From positions 35,366,797 through 35,430,796 of the forward strand of contig OX419335.1 in assembly GCA_948470475.1 (NCBI GenBank): a stretch of 64,000 nt of DNA, in the 5' to 3' direction. Under the pieces are notes generated by a model, which had not been told where the DNA came from, made no database searches, and saw nothing but the letters and a program-made list of their open reading frames with translations. This stretch comes from Galaxea fascicularis (lineage: Eukaryota > Cnidaria > Anthozoa > Scleractinia > Euphylliidae). Positions 42,801 to 54,795 of this stretch are shown in pieces. The position numbers were made by a program, and so were the translations under genes. Each line of letters begins with the position of its first letter. Position 1 is the stretch's first letter.

Positions 42801-43996
42801 TAGAGGTGTCTTTGCTTAACGTAAACTAGTGATGTAAATTATTTTGCTGTGAGCCAAGATGCAATTAAGTTTTGTTTTGTTTTGTTTTTCTTTCAAGAAG
42901 TCATTTCACTGAACATGGTGTTTAATGTACGTATGTATGAATATTTTCCTACAGTACACATGGCCATCGCCTGCACATTACTCCTCAGGGACAACTGTTG
43001 GCAGCCCTCAGTTCGTTTTACCTCAGTCGCCATCACACACATTTGGCAAGAGAAGAGAGTTTTCAATAAGCAAGAAAGGTATGAACTGGTCTCATTTTAT
43101 AAGCATCGAACTGTAGTCTTAAAATCCGTCACAGTTTTGAGAGAGTTATAAATTTTATTTTCTTTGTGCATTTGCAGGTTCAGAAGATGAACCAGCTCCA
43201 AACCAGTACAATTGCAACAAAGGAAGGGACAAAGTCATGGCAAAATCACCAGCATATTCAATTCAACAAGGGAGACGTGGTGGTGCAGTTTTCTGGATGG
43301 CAAGAGGTCAGTTGGAATGTGTGTTAATTTAAGTCTTTGCATTGCATTCAAATAATTGCATACATCTGACTGAGTGGCCAACCAAGTCATTGGCTATTGC
43401 GCTACAGTAGTACCTGACAAATTGTGTTGTGGGTTGGCTGGTTGGCTCATGTACTGTCTGACTGGGTGATGAGCTGGCTAGTGACTGACAGTCTGGCAGA
43501 CCGATTGACTAACTGCATGACTTAATGGCTTACTGATCAACTAACTGACTTGCTGACTGATTGATTGACTGTCTGACTGACAGGATAACTGGCTGTGTCA
43601 CTTACTAACTGACTGACTGACTGACTGACTGACTGACTGACTGACCGACCGACTGGTTAACTTACTGCATGATTTACTGACTAATTGACTCGCTGACTGC
43701 CTGGCTCGTTGATTGTCGGCATCAGTGTTTGATTGACTGGCTAGTGTGTTGGACAAGGTGTAACTGTTTTGTTAATCTGATGGATTGATTCTTTGTATTT
43801 AATGTTTGGTGGCCTACTCTAAAGTCATTAAATCGTTTTCTTTTTTGTTTGTTTGTTTTTTTCAACAGAACCTGTTCCTGGACCCGGGTCATATAATCCA
43901 CGGGTTTATTGCTCAAGTAACAAGAGATGTGCCCCAGCCTTCACAATCTCCAGATCACCCAGAGAAATTGGTGTCACACGAAGCAGTACCTTTTGA
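39822..43996 (+). CDS. Sperm-tail PG-rich repeat protein (ODF3/CIMAP-like)
   Basis: Seven exons: 39822-40015, 40201-40265, 40522-40668, 42125-42210, 42955-43078, 43178-43306, 43869-43996; 873 nt, 290 aa, phases consistent. An in-frame TGA at 39807 just upstream supports this ATG as the start. The protein has several STPGR/SHIPPO-type PxPxxY repeats: GPKPTTYDPP (exon 3), SPAHYSSG (exon 5), PAPNQYNC (exon 6) and PVPGPGSYNPR (exon 7), with following aromatic or basic segments such as PAYSIQQGR and PAFTISRS. Proteins of this type bind along axonemal doublet microtubules and the sperm tail, so expression in ciliated cells and sperm is expected. Basic and Pro/Ser-rich, with no membrane segment. Orthology to a particular CIMAP/STPG member is not resolved. 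Confidence 0.85.
40315..40407. mobile_element. Foldback MITE, AATACAGGGCCACTT family, copy 1
   Basis: AACTACGGAATACAGGGCCA on the left pairs with TGGCCCTGTATTCTATAGTT on the right, about 90 bp in all. Second copy at 58477-58618. Intron of the PG-rich repeat gene. Confidence 0.7.
40955..41020. repeat. Short repeat GCAGGG...GGTGCCCTGTT
   Basis: TTGCAGGGGACCCTG then GTAGGGCCCCACTAAAAACT and GCCTTTGGCGATGTGGGTGC; related to 28903-28948. Intron of the PG-rich repeat gene. Confidence 0.4.
41853..42047. mobile_element. Foldback element with AACATTTGTTG arms
   Basis: AAGCGAATGATACATGGTTC followed by AACATTTGTTGAGC mirrors GCTCAGCAAATGTTGAACCG and TGTATCATTCGCTT. AACATGTTGAA-type repeats fill the middle. 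About 195 bp, noncoding, intronic. Confidence 0.7.
43420..43700. repeat. (CTGA)n / (GACT)n microsatellite
   Basis: A degenerate tetranucleotide tract with a pure core of about ten CTGA units around 43603-43643, flanked by interrupted units (GACTGG, TTGACT). It lies in the last intron of the PG-rich repeat gene. Confidence 0.9.
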
Positions 43997-46900
43997 CCTG
44001 CCATGATCTGCAAGCTCAGCAAAACTTATAACATCTCGCAAGTTTTTCATTGTCTACAAAATGGACACAACAGCAGTCTTCCTTGAGCCAGATGAAATTA
44101 GCACTTTTTTAAACCGCTAAGAGTGACCAATGTTTTTAAATTAAAATTTGTCCTTATAGTAATACTGCTCAATGAAACATTAAAGTTGTGAGAAAAAGGG
44201 AGGGGGAGACTGGGTTATTCAATCGGTCATGATTCAGAGGTTCCCCGGCTTTGGTGGACTGTCACTTCAGCTTGCTTTCCCAAGTTTTGTTCTTGTTTGG
44301 AGACCACAAGAGCAAGCAAACGTCTCTCCAAAATGTATTGTAGAAGAGCAGTGATGTAGAAGTCTTGTATTTTCTAGCTTCTAAAAGTTCGATAAGTTGT
44401 AGAGCGTATTGGAAAAGAGTGTAATTTGATTAACTTTTATATTCAGAGTGTATTTTCATAGATTTGTTTCTAACAAGCGTGACAAAGCAAATTAACTGAA
44501 TGTACAGTGTATGTGAAAAAGTTATTAAATAATAACGATTTAATTTGTATTTTCATCAAGTTAAATGAGTTCAACCGTATCGGTTTGAATACGTCAAAAG
44601 AAATCGCGTCGGTTTTCATCCTTGGGAAAAATACTGTATAGTTCAGGCATGCTACTTTATCACAGCGGTCCCACTGCTGCTTGATACGAGTTTGTAAAAA
44701 TAAAGCGACGCTTTTGGCCTCTAAATTGTATGCCCGTGGGTCGTGACATGGGACTAGGATTCAAGGATACAACCTTGCACTGCAGACTTTCCAAGTTCCT
44801 TCGTAAATCAAAATTTTCAAATCAAATAACTTTATTTATACATGGTTTTCTCATCAGTTGCTCGTTCTATTTTGAAACCACACGTATGATTTCAGACCAA
44901 ATTATACTCCACTTAGTTCTATTACCATTATAAACAATAAAACTACAATAAATAAAGTACAATTACAAGAGAGGTGCACTGGAGAAAAACGTCTCCGAGT
45001 CTTCGCTTCGCTTGAAACTCATTTCTTCACTTGCGATCTCGGGGAATAACTTTTGATTTAATCAGTTACTTCCATAGCAACAGTGCGCTTGGCTTGGAAG
45101 TTACAGGCTAGTGAGCAATAACAAAGAGGTTGTGTGAGGCAATCCAAAAAAATCCGTTAATCCTTAACTAATGACGCGTAAAATCTAAATACATACCGCA
45201 ACAGCTGGATAACAGTTCACAACCCCTAAAATTGAGTTCAAACAAGACGAAAACCAGGGTAATTTCCGCAGAAGTTAAGGTAATACCATTGATGACAAGC
45301 GTATGGGAGACTAAGTTTTTTTTTTAGAAATTTTGTGAACGGACGCACGAAATCGCGTAAAAACTAAAATTCGCGACGTTACAATTTGGTATTGTGCCTC
45401 CACCCACGGGCCACCAAAGGTCATGATAAATTTCATATGACATGATTGTTTGTGGAAGTACGCGCTGCGATTTGAATATCGCGTCTGCGTCGACTGTTGT
45501 ACACACTATACTGCATTTTATTTACCACTGACCATTTTCTTTAGATTGGTAGGATTGTGAACAGACTTCAAAGGAAGCAAAGCGTTTAGCTCAACAAGTG
45601 TCCTGTATCCTTCCGACGATTTTCTCAGAAGGGAAGATGGGGTGACGGTTGTGCCAGTTGCGCTTAGATCGAGCCTAGCGGAAATAGGACCAATAAGACC
45701 GTTGGTTCCTACTTAAACAACGAATCTTCGAAAAAAATACATAAGAGTATCGGTAGATTCAAATCAGAGATGGCAGTTGGAGAACGAAAACGTGTGCTTA
45801 TAAATTAGGTGAGTATCTGAATTTTTTGTTGTTGTTCTTTGGTACTCAAGATTCTATCTAGTACAAATGATATCTTTTCCGTTGTCATTTGATGAGATAT
45901 TTCAGCGGTGGATTAGAACGATAACTTCTATTTTTTTTTAGATTTTTATGTCATATAACTCGCATGTCTCTTACATGTATTAAATTTTGAAAACGGGCCA
46001 TCAAAACCAAATGCTTATAATTTGTTATTTTAAACGTGCCGATTGCCTTGAATTTATAATTCTCTGCACCGAAAAGAGAACTGGTAATTTCCTATTTTTT
46101 TTATCTTACCTTTATATTTATTGTACACCGTACAAAAAAAAAAAGAATTGAATTGAATTTATCTGGAGAAAGATAAAGGAGAAAGATTTTAAGTTCCTAG
46201 CCTTGAAATAGTTCCCGCTGCAAAGTTGGGGCTTTAAATGACCAACGAACTTTTCAAACTTTCGCTTCCCTGACAATGGGGGTTGATGGGCACGCTATGA
46301 AGAATATTATTACGTAAAATTATTTAAAAATTGATAGGTATCAAGAGAAAATAAGTTGAAGAATTCAATTCAGTGAAAATAAGATTTCTTTTTTAGATTT
46401 ATTTAGCGCCTCAATGTAAATCCCTCGCAGTTTTAGAATAACAGTCATCACGGTGACTTCAATTCAGACAGCATTTGTGCCTAGTAATCCCATATGACCA
46501 ACAAATGAGTTCCTATCATTTTTACGCTTGACCAACCCCATATTTGAAATGTTGACAACAATTTTGTTTCCGTTGACATCAAAGTTAATGAGTACTTCAG
46601 CCGTCTGATTATTTGGGTCAATTTTGTCTTTTCCAAAATCGCAAAAAAACTGAGAATAGAATGAATTAAAACCTGCTGTATCGCCCAGATTTTTGACAAT
46701 GATGCAACAATTTATTAATATCGAAGCCTAAAGATGAGCCTGCTACAAAATGGGTGCAAATGTTATCGTACTGGAAGTTTTGCTCAGAAAGTTACAAACA
46801 ATAAATCCATCACTTCCCAAGCCAGTTTCAGTGTGAAGACTCTCAGGTTAGTTTTGTGAGAAGTTGTTTTTCCTGTGGACTCATTCCGGCATACAAATTA

Positions 46901-48147
46901 CCACAGCCCAAATTTTAGCTAGGAAGGTCCTGTCTTCCGGCCGAGCTGTTGATGAATGCTTCAAAGCAAGTCTCGAGTAATGCTGCAGCTCTTCCAGACC
47001 TATATTTTCATTGGCCCCTATGACCTGTAGCCTCTTTTGTCATCAGGGCTAGCGGTATTGTTTGTGTTGAGTCATCTGTTGTCTCGTTCTCTCATCAAAG
47101 AGCGCCTCTGAAAAGCTGCCGGGTCTCTTCCAAAGCAAACATGTAGAGTTAAGGTGTAGACCCCTGCTTCCTTAAAATGTACGACCGGAAGAACTTCGAA
47201 TGTTTGAATATTTTTCCTTTTTTCTTTTCTTTTTTTTCTCGATCTTTATGTTTACTTTCTTTCTCTTTTTTTCTTTTAACCTAAAAGAGACTTAACCCTC
47301 AAGAATACATCCCTGAGACGTTGGGATTTTTGAACGGTGTCCGTTCCCGCCATTGACCTTATGAATTTTTTTCTGCTTTACGTACGATGTGTAGCTTTCG
47401 GGAGTAGATGCCTACAAAATGTTAAATATCCTAGTGATTATTATATTTGTCCGAGCACTAACATTTTTAGTTTAATCAAATTAAAGACACGAATATTTGA
47501 TGGTCAACGAAAAAGTACCAAATCAGCATAAGATTCCTTTCGAGCCGGCACAATCAGTTATCTCTTAAACCTACTGTACTTCCCGTTGCTCGGTTTGGAA
47601 AAATCGGCGACATGCGTAAACAAGTTCTTCTGTTCTGTGATTCCGTCTTCTTCTAAATCTCACCCCTTTCTCTTACGGTTGATCCTCTCGTTTCTGCTTG
47701 CAAACATGGGCACCTCAAAACTCGGACTGAATTTGAAAACGTGTTGTGAAAGTCAGAAATTGTAAATGGGAGTTCTAAAGGCCGACGTTTTTCCTTTGTC
47801 CAGCCTCGTCGCCTTTCATTCTGCCTAGAAATATTTGGTTACGCGAAATAAAATTTGCAATCACATCGATCAAAATGTAACAAATGGCCATATCAAGAGA
47901 CCTGTACCCAGATTTCAGAGATTTCTGAAGTCAGAAATTGGATCTCAAAGTACTCCGCCTCCCCCTTTCCCCACCACCACCCTGGATTACATACACTCAA
48001 CACTTTACCCTCGCGAGTTCGCATATTAGTTTTACTTCTCCAGTGGCCTGTTAAAGTTGTTCCAACTTTGGTTTTACTGATCAAAACAATTGTAACCATT
48101 CTCCACAGATTTTAATAACTTGAAAGTTAGCGAAAACTTCGCCAAAT
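43997..48147. other. Intergenic region upstream of the synaptotagmin-like gene
   Basis: About 4.1 kb. The first few hundred bases should be the 3' UTR of the PG-rich repeat gene (AATAAAG at about 44699 could be a poly(A) signal). The rest is AT-rich with no exon that I could support on either strand and no strong repeat. Confidence 0.5.
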
Positions 48148-51100
48148 ATGTCTATAGCAGCATGGATCGTGGCGTACGTTCTGATTGGTTTGTTGCTGCT
48201 CGGTACACTCGTGTATGTCGGTGTGCTGTTGATGAAAGCTTGCGCTATCCGGATGGATTACCGAAAAAAACCTCAGAACTATGGCTTCATCATCGGAACA
48301 TCTTCGGATATAGACGATCCAGCTTCGGAAAGCGACACGCCTCCGAGTCCCAAGCGATTAGAAGCCTCGGTCAAACCGCCAACACAGCCACCTTACTCTG
48401 GTAAATAAACACTGTTGGTTGTTGTAATGGTCATGGACAAGCTGCCAAGCTTCTTGTCTTTTTAAAAATTGTCTTTTTTTAAAAAAAATACCTTAAAAGA
48501 TCATTGTAACGATGAAAACGCTAGAATGACAACCGCCCAGTCTTTTTATAGCACACAGAAACTAGAGCAGGCCATATTCGTATTCTCGGTATTGAACTGG
48601 ATCTAGCATGAAGTGGAGGCTCTTGCGGGGGAATACATTTACATATGAAAAGATTCCCCCACAAGAGCCTCCACTTCATGCTAGATCCAGTTCAATACCG
48701 AGAATACGAATATGGCCTAATAACATCAAGCTGCAGATAAATGGGTTTTAACTTGAATGGTTTCAATGGGTAGTGTACCTCTTTTTCAAGGTCTTCCATT
48801 TACCTACCGGTGAAAACAAATTGAGAAAACTTGCCACAGAGTAGCATAAAAAGATCACTAGCATATCAACTTTGTCTGTACGAAATCACTCCGTCACCCG
48901 ATCTGTTTTTCGTCGTACCTTCTGTTTTAGTTGGTGACGTGCACGAAATTCGTGTCCAGCCTCTTCTCATCAGGCGCTCTGGTGTGGACTTCCCCTCGGT
49001 ACCCATGAGTCCGACAACACCGCTCTCTCCGAGGACGCCGGGTACTCCTGGATTCTTTGACGACCTTGGAAGCCTGGATCCTAGCCTGTACACTATGGTT
49101 GCCGAGGTATGCTGAAGTTCAAATAGGGATCGCTTGTGTTCTTTTCTTTCCGTAATTTGTTTCCTGAAGATGAATTCTACAGAATTCTACTCAGTCATAA
49201 ATCAGAATATGCGTGATTTCCAGCAAAATTATCTGATATCGAACTTCTGTTCATTTCCGTAATCGATAATTATGCGCAGCCTAGCCTCTTGCACTCAAGA
49301 TAAACATAGGGGATTTAGTTTTTTAAGCCATCCGGTATTTACATCGGCTGTTGATAAGGTTAGTCGGTTCTGGTTGTGATTATAGTGAAGCAAAGAAACT
49401 TTCTTCCGTCCGTACATGAAAAAAACCTCAACGATAAATGTTTAGCGACGATAGTAATAAACTCTACGATAATCCATTTGAATTAAGGGCGTTCATCGCT
49501 ACTCGTATCTTGTATGTGACATGTTGTAGTGTTATTTTGTATAGGAGGATAAACGCTCTCCAACTCCAGATACCCCGGATCACGATTCGTTATCTTACAG
49601 TCTTGGCCAGGCTCACTTTATCGTCAAGTTTGATCAGCACCGCTCTGTCCTCACTGTGAGGCTCGTGAAGGCGCTAAATCTTTCACCAATGGAGAAGGAA
49701 TGGAGTAAGCCGTGTAACCCGTATGTAATTGTACAACTGCTTCCCGACTACAGGCATCAGTTGCAGTCCACCGTGCATAAGAAAACCACGAACCCGCGCT
49801 TCAACGAGACATTCGAATTTGAGGTATACAAATGATATCTTCGGTGTTATTGCTTATTCTTTACAGATTTGCATCACGTTTGGCCAATTATCTGTTGACA
49901 ACCCCGCGTCGCGTCTTTTTTAAGTAATTTTCCTTTGGTGTTTACGTTGTTGTTGCTTTGACAGATGGTTCAAGCGTGGCAGGTATTGCAAGAGGAGATA
50001 TTGACGCTCTCGGCGTTAGATGAAACTGTTACCTTTAAGAGAAAAACGACTGTTTTTGCCAAAACCCTTTTATCCACTTTTGTGTTTTATTTGCGTCACA
50101 GTTGTCTTACAGAGAATTGCAATTGCAAACGTTATGGCTGACGTTTTTATCATTTGACCCGTCTTCACGACATGAAGTAATTGGACAAGTTGTTGTGCCG
50201 CTTGCAGACCTGGAGCTATCCAATGAAAACGTATTTCGAACTGATATCAGACCAAGTTTAAAGGTAAAGTAATAAAGAAATATTCAATTGTAATAGTTAC
50301 TAAAAGTTATATTTTGTATGGCGCAGCTTTTTGTTCTGTAAACTAAACTATTTCTGCCCTTGTGTGGTTTATAGAAATCTACTCTATCCTGGTCTGTTAA
50401 TTCAAAATGATTGCGTGACTCGCGCCGGAGTTGGGGTCTTTCTCTCACTCCACCCTAGCCTCGAACGCAGACCTTCTTTTGGCTCGTCACGCAATCGTTC
50501 CTTCTCAAGGAACTGGGGAGGAAAGATTGCGCGACGAGCCAAAATGTCTGCGTAAGAGGTTGTCAGAAAAGACAATGTGTATCTGAACAGAGAACTCGAA
50601 TACTAAAGAGCTTGCTTCTCCAAAATAGTTTATAATGACTTGAGATTTTGTTTTCTAGAAACAAGTAGCTTTAGGAGAATTGATGGTGTCGCTAGGTTAC
50701 CTCAAGTCAGCGGAGAGATTAACTATTGTTGTCATCAAAGCGCGTAACCTACCAGCAATCAATATAAAGGGGACAGGTTAGTAATGCCAAACAAGAGAGG
50801 ATGAAGTACCTCATCCTCTCTTGTGCCAAAATAATAACTGAAGTGTGTGCCTTCTCGTGCTATCTGCAATCCTACTGCTTCTACTTAGTCTTCCTTTTCA
50901 AATCGGTGTTGGTTAAATTTCAAAACTTCGAAGTTCTTATAAGTTTATATTTGATATTTGACTGCCATGGAACAAAGAGACTTTCAAGTCACTCTCACTT
51001 CAGTATTCAGAAGTTAAGGAAGTGCGAGCGAAAGCGTTTTGCTGTCGAGTGAAAGCGCTACACTTTTTGTCACCACGCGCAGCCTGGATCCTTATGCCGC

Positions 51101-51782
51101 TAACGTTCAAATAACTCATTCGCTTTTCTTTTCCTAAAGAAAAGCTGTGCACCCTCACTACAATCGAGACATTTCCGGCATTGCCATTAAGTAAACGCAG
51201 TTTACTCCGTTAAGATAACAACAAATGGAGAAGTGAAGACCAACTTATCCTGGCAGAAAAGTCCTCGCAAAAAATATTATTTGCAGTCTCACTGCTATTA
51301 AACGCGTCCTCGGGAGAGTTTCGAGCTAAAATTTCTAGTAAAACGAGAGATTTTGAAAGCATCTTTGCTTTCTCTACCTTAAGTTAGGGCCAACTTTAAC
51401 CTCTTTTCTTCTTGCCAAGACAGTTTCACAAACCTCGTACACTATAACGCTAACGGAATTTCCTCTTTCTTTACCCGCAGATCCTTATGTCAAAGTTTAT
51501 CTCTTAGCCGCGGGAAAACGCTTGAAAAAGAAAAAGACTTCAGTCAGGAAAGGAACTCTCAATCCTGTATTCAACGAAGCTGTGTCGTTCGACATAGCAA
51601 TGGACGCATTGAATTCAGTTGATCTGCTTTTGTCAGTTATGCACGAAAATGAAATAATTGGTTGCGTGCCTATAGGAGCACATTCCACAGGAAAAGAACT
51701 TAGTCATTGGCGCGAAGTGCGGACCGCCAACAAACCTGTGGCACACTGGCACTCGCTGCAAGACCCAAAGAAATTTTTTTAG
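48148..51782 (+). CDS. Synaptotagmin-like protein with Ca2+-ligand-poor C2 domains
   Basis: Six exons: 48148-48400, 48931-49106, 49545-49823, 50102-50263, 50659-50776, 51481-51782; 1290 nt, 429 aa, phases consistent. One membrane segment near the N-terminus (about residues 4-29, AYVLIGLLLLGTLVYVGVLL), then a basic stop (RMDYRKK), a Ser/Pro linker (SPTTPLSPRTPGTPG), C2A at about 160-290 and C2B at about 295-420, ending with the usual WHxL motif (VAHWHSL). Canonical Asp ligands are mostly replaced. C2A loop 1 reads SKPCNPYV rather than SDPYV and loop 3 SFDPSSRHEVIG. C2B loop 1 reads INIKGTDPYV and loop 3 SVMHENEIIG. The C2B polybasic strand (GKRLKKKKTS) is kept, so phospholipid or SNARE binding without Ca2+ is likely. 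Role in vesicle trafficking is inferred; subtype not assigned. Confidence 0.9.
48566..48721. mobile_element. Foldback MITE in synaptotagmin-like gene intron 1
   Basis: Arms of about 67 bp, nearly perfect: left AGGCCATATTCGTATTCTCG...GCATGAAGTGGAGGCTCTTG, right the reverse complement. Loop about 20 bp (AATACATTTACATATGAAAA). High arm identity, noncoding. Confidence 0.8.
50453..50562. mobile_element. Foldback MITE, TTGGCTCGTCACGCAA family, copy 1
   Basis: CGCAGACCTTCTTTTGGCTC plus GTCACGCAATC mirrors GATTGCGCGACGAGCCAAAA and TGTCTGCG. About 110 bp. Second copy at 55076-55194. Intron of the synaptotagmin-like gene. Confidence 0.7.
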
Positions 51783-53752
51783 ACTAAATATCAAAGCCAG
51801 ATCATAATTTTATGAGAAGGAGCGGGTGATGTTTTCTAATCTAAGCCAATCTCCGACACTTGGTCGAGTGGAGGTTTTTAGTGTGGAATTTTGACCCTTG
51901 TTAAAATTTTTTTTTATCTCGACTCGTCGATGCTTGATACAAGTTCATTAGTGCTGACGAGAGACAAAAATCATTCTAGAGTGTTCGTGCAAGTGCAATA
52001 AATTGCTCTTACATAAAATGATTGCGAGCATATGCCGAATACCAACGCCCTTTCACGCATAGCGATCAAGTTCTTTGGTGAAATGACAGCAGCGCCGCGG
52101 TTACAAAACTAAAGCAAACGATAATAGTTTTCCTTGCTTTCAGAAACTGGGGTGCTCGTGGCCCCCAGTCGCCTAAAGCCTGCAGGTTAACTTATCGGTA
52201 GGCAAGTACTCTCCAACACATCGACCAGTACTAACCAAAGAGAGAGAAAATCCCTGTAAGACGTCGGCTGCTAACCAAAATATTCGTGGCCTTAGCAAGG
52301 ATCGAGAAGTAGCCAAGAAAGTCGAACTTGAGATGCAATCAATTTTGGAAACAAGAGTTTATCGTAGTTTCCACGGTATTCTCGTTTCTTGATGAATTTG
52401 TGAGTTAGTAACACTTCCGGAAAATTTTTCAGTAAGTGTTTTGTTTAACTTTCGTGGATGGTTTTCTAAAGGGAAGGTGAAAAACGTTTTTGATAAAATC
52501 AATACGAATAGTTTTTATTTTTAGTGGGAGTAAATAGATAACATGAGAAGTGTTTAAAACAGATGATAGATCTCGGTTCCTCAGTAATAAAGCAACCACT
52601 CTCAAAAAACTAAAACATCCTCTTAATATGAGAGAGTATTCAAGTTTAATCTCGCGCGCTAAATGTCACCCTATTTCGGCCACAAATTCAATTCAGCATT
52701 TAGAAGTTTACAGAGGCGGATCCAGGGGAGGAGTTGAGGGGGTTGCAACCCCCCCCCCCCCCCCTTGAGAATTTTTTTTTGTTATTTTGCTTGATTCTTC
52801 GTAAAATAATAATAGAATAAAATTGTTTTTAGGAAGTTATTTCACTTTTACCATTCGACTGCTTGTCAAGTTACTCGCCTTCCACACCATTGGTGTTCAA
52901 GGCTACTTCGGTAGTGTACAACCCCCCCTTTCAGAAATTCCTGGATCCGCCCCTGTTTTATGGTTGGCTCCTAGATACCGAATGCAACATTTCGGGCGCA
53001 AAATATCATGTCGACTCAGGGTAAGTCAAATTCGACGATGCCTCGTTCGGTTCTTTGCCAGAACACTGTACGCGTAGAATTGAGGGAAAGGGCATGGGTC
53101 TCATTCTGGGATTGTAGCTCCTAATCCTGTCCCTTTTCCTTAAAATGCACGAAAGAGCGAGTCAGTTTCTTTCTCGAATTTCTGTTATGGCTCCAGAAAG
53201 GTAAGGGAAAGAGTGGCGTAGATTAAGGAGCTGCGCGCGAGGTACTTGCGAGTTACGCTCCAGAACGAGCCTGCTCCCTGACCTCTCTCAGACCTTGTAA
53301 AGTGTTTCAGACCACGAGCTTTTGGGAACTACATACTTTTACGAGATCATTGTCGACGGACCGTAAGAGGAAGTAAACAGCTTATGCAAGGGAACTTGGA
53401 GGTGATTTTTCAGTTTCGGTTTTCCAAACGAGGGCGAGAGCACTTGCTGAAGCTTGCTGAGTGAAAGGAAAACTATGAAACATTGTTTGCGCTCTATACC
53501 TAAAACATCTTCCCCATACATTTCTATGATCGAAGATGGCTCAACCAATTTTTCACGTCATGAGCTTCGGTGGCCCTGCTAAGACTCTCGGCTTTGGCTG
53601 GTTCCGTAAAGTACTGGACGCTATGACAAAACTCTAAACGAAGTTCCCGGGCAACTATACTTGTCTATCTTCATCATCCATGCCATCAGCTAACCAATCA
53701 CGCGCAACCGAACAAAGTCGACACCGTCTCTTCCAGACCAAACAGAATATCA
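51783..53752. other. Intergenic region between the convergent synaptotagmin-like and SLC31-like genes
   Basis: Expected to hold two 3' UTRs (AATAAA at about 51999). Contains a decayed element with GGATCC termini (52711-52956). Nothing else recognised. Confidence 0.5.
52711..52956. mobile_element. Decayed foldback element with GGCGGATCCAGG termini
   Basis: Left AGAGGCGGATCCAGGGGAGG then GTTGAGGGGGTTGCAACC. Right ACAACCCCCCCTTTCAGAAA then TTCCTGGATCCGCCCCTG. A poly-C run of about 18 at 52750 follows the left arm. A related fragment (TGGAGGGGTGGGGGTGCAAC...) appears near 18855. Confidence 0.6.
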
Positions 53753-54606
53753 TCAGTTAGAAATTTTACGACGCGGTCTTTCTGGACTGTTGTTGCTACA
53801 ACTGCTGCTTCTTTTACTTTCATTCTCCGAGTTCCGAACCTCGATACTGCTATACCATGTGTACAGCGGATTAGACAGAAAATACCCAAAGGCCGCTCCA
53901 GAGACAACAGAGACAAAGAGCCACAAGTCACATGTCCCCACTACCAACATCAATAGATACCCACCAATGGCCGACAAGAGGTACGACAGTGTTCTCGAAA
54001 TATGATCTTGTACCCTTTAAAAAAAAAAAGCAGGAGATAAATTCCGTGTGATAAAGAGTAGTCACATCCTTACTACTTTTTTAACAAACTCGAGAACAGA
54101 TAAGGCAATCCAAGCAGACTAAGGCCAACTGGTCTTGCTAGCGCTGAAGCAGTCTTCAAATTAACAAGATACGTCAGACTCCCTTAGATCCAAACCTTTT
54201 AGAGTTGGAGGGATCCTGGTCCATGTATCTTTTGCTGCCAGGGAGGCCGAGGTAACGATGATAAGAACTTAGAAACTCGTATAGTACAGCTAAAGAAAAT
54301 ACTGCAATCATAGACCCACTCAAACCTGTTTGAGAAAAAAAGAATGAAACATTTTATGAGAATGCTATTAGTGCAGACTCAGTGGTAATTAATATAAGCT
54401 ATGTAAATTAAACGATTGAGGTCCAACAGCCTCAATAACGCGCGCGTGGGGTACTCGACTCACACCTTGAGGCGTAGCGTGAGAGAGAGCTTTTCGCGCA
54501 GCACAACAGTAACACAAGTCGGCCAGGTAACCGCACAAGAAAAGCCTTTGGCACCCAGGGTACCTCACTTACCGAGCTGACATCGATAGAATTGTCTCAG
54601 ATTCAT
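53753..54606 (-). CDS. SLC31 (CTR)-like copper transporter, short or N-terminally incomplete
   Basis: Minus-strand exons 54606-54573 (possible first exon), 54325-54196 and 54014-53753. Phases fit, giving 426 nt, 141 aa. The second exon encodes TM1 (GSMIAVFSLAVLYEFLSSYH, typical LAVLYE of CTR proteins). The third encodes TM2 (RTLSYLLSAIGGYLLMLVVG) and TM3 with the GxxxG packing motif (SGAAFGYFLSNP). CTR proteins form trimers that take up Cu+ through stacked Met rings. Oddities: the TM2 MxxxM is MLVVG here, so the second Met is lost, and no Met/His-rich extracellular N-terminus precedes TM1 (the ATG model gives only MNLRQFYRCQLG). An upstream exon may have been missed, since the 34-nt exon could also be internal after an acceptor at TTATAG. 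The donor at 54195 (GTTTGG) is weak. Family call is good; the 5' end is uncertain. Confidence 0.6.
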
Positions 54607-54795
54607 CTATAAGGTACAATAAATTTTTCAAATTCGGGAAACTCTTTTCCCCTGAAAACAAGCTAAAGTTTCGTGGTATTGATGCGAAGTAATCAAACGA
54701 TACGAGGAAGGATACCGTACACGTTATTGTGGGTAAAAGATTTTCTTTTATACCATAGTTATTCTCTCCCAGTGACGCTACAGTGTAGGTTAACT

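Noticed and set aside
43600..43650. CRISPR-like short tandem repeats
   Set aside because: Simple CTGA microsatellite without spacers, in an animal intron.
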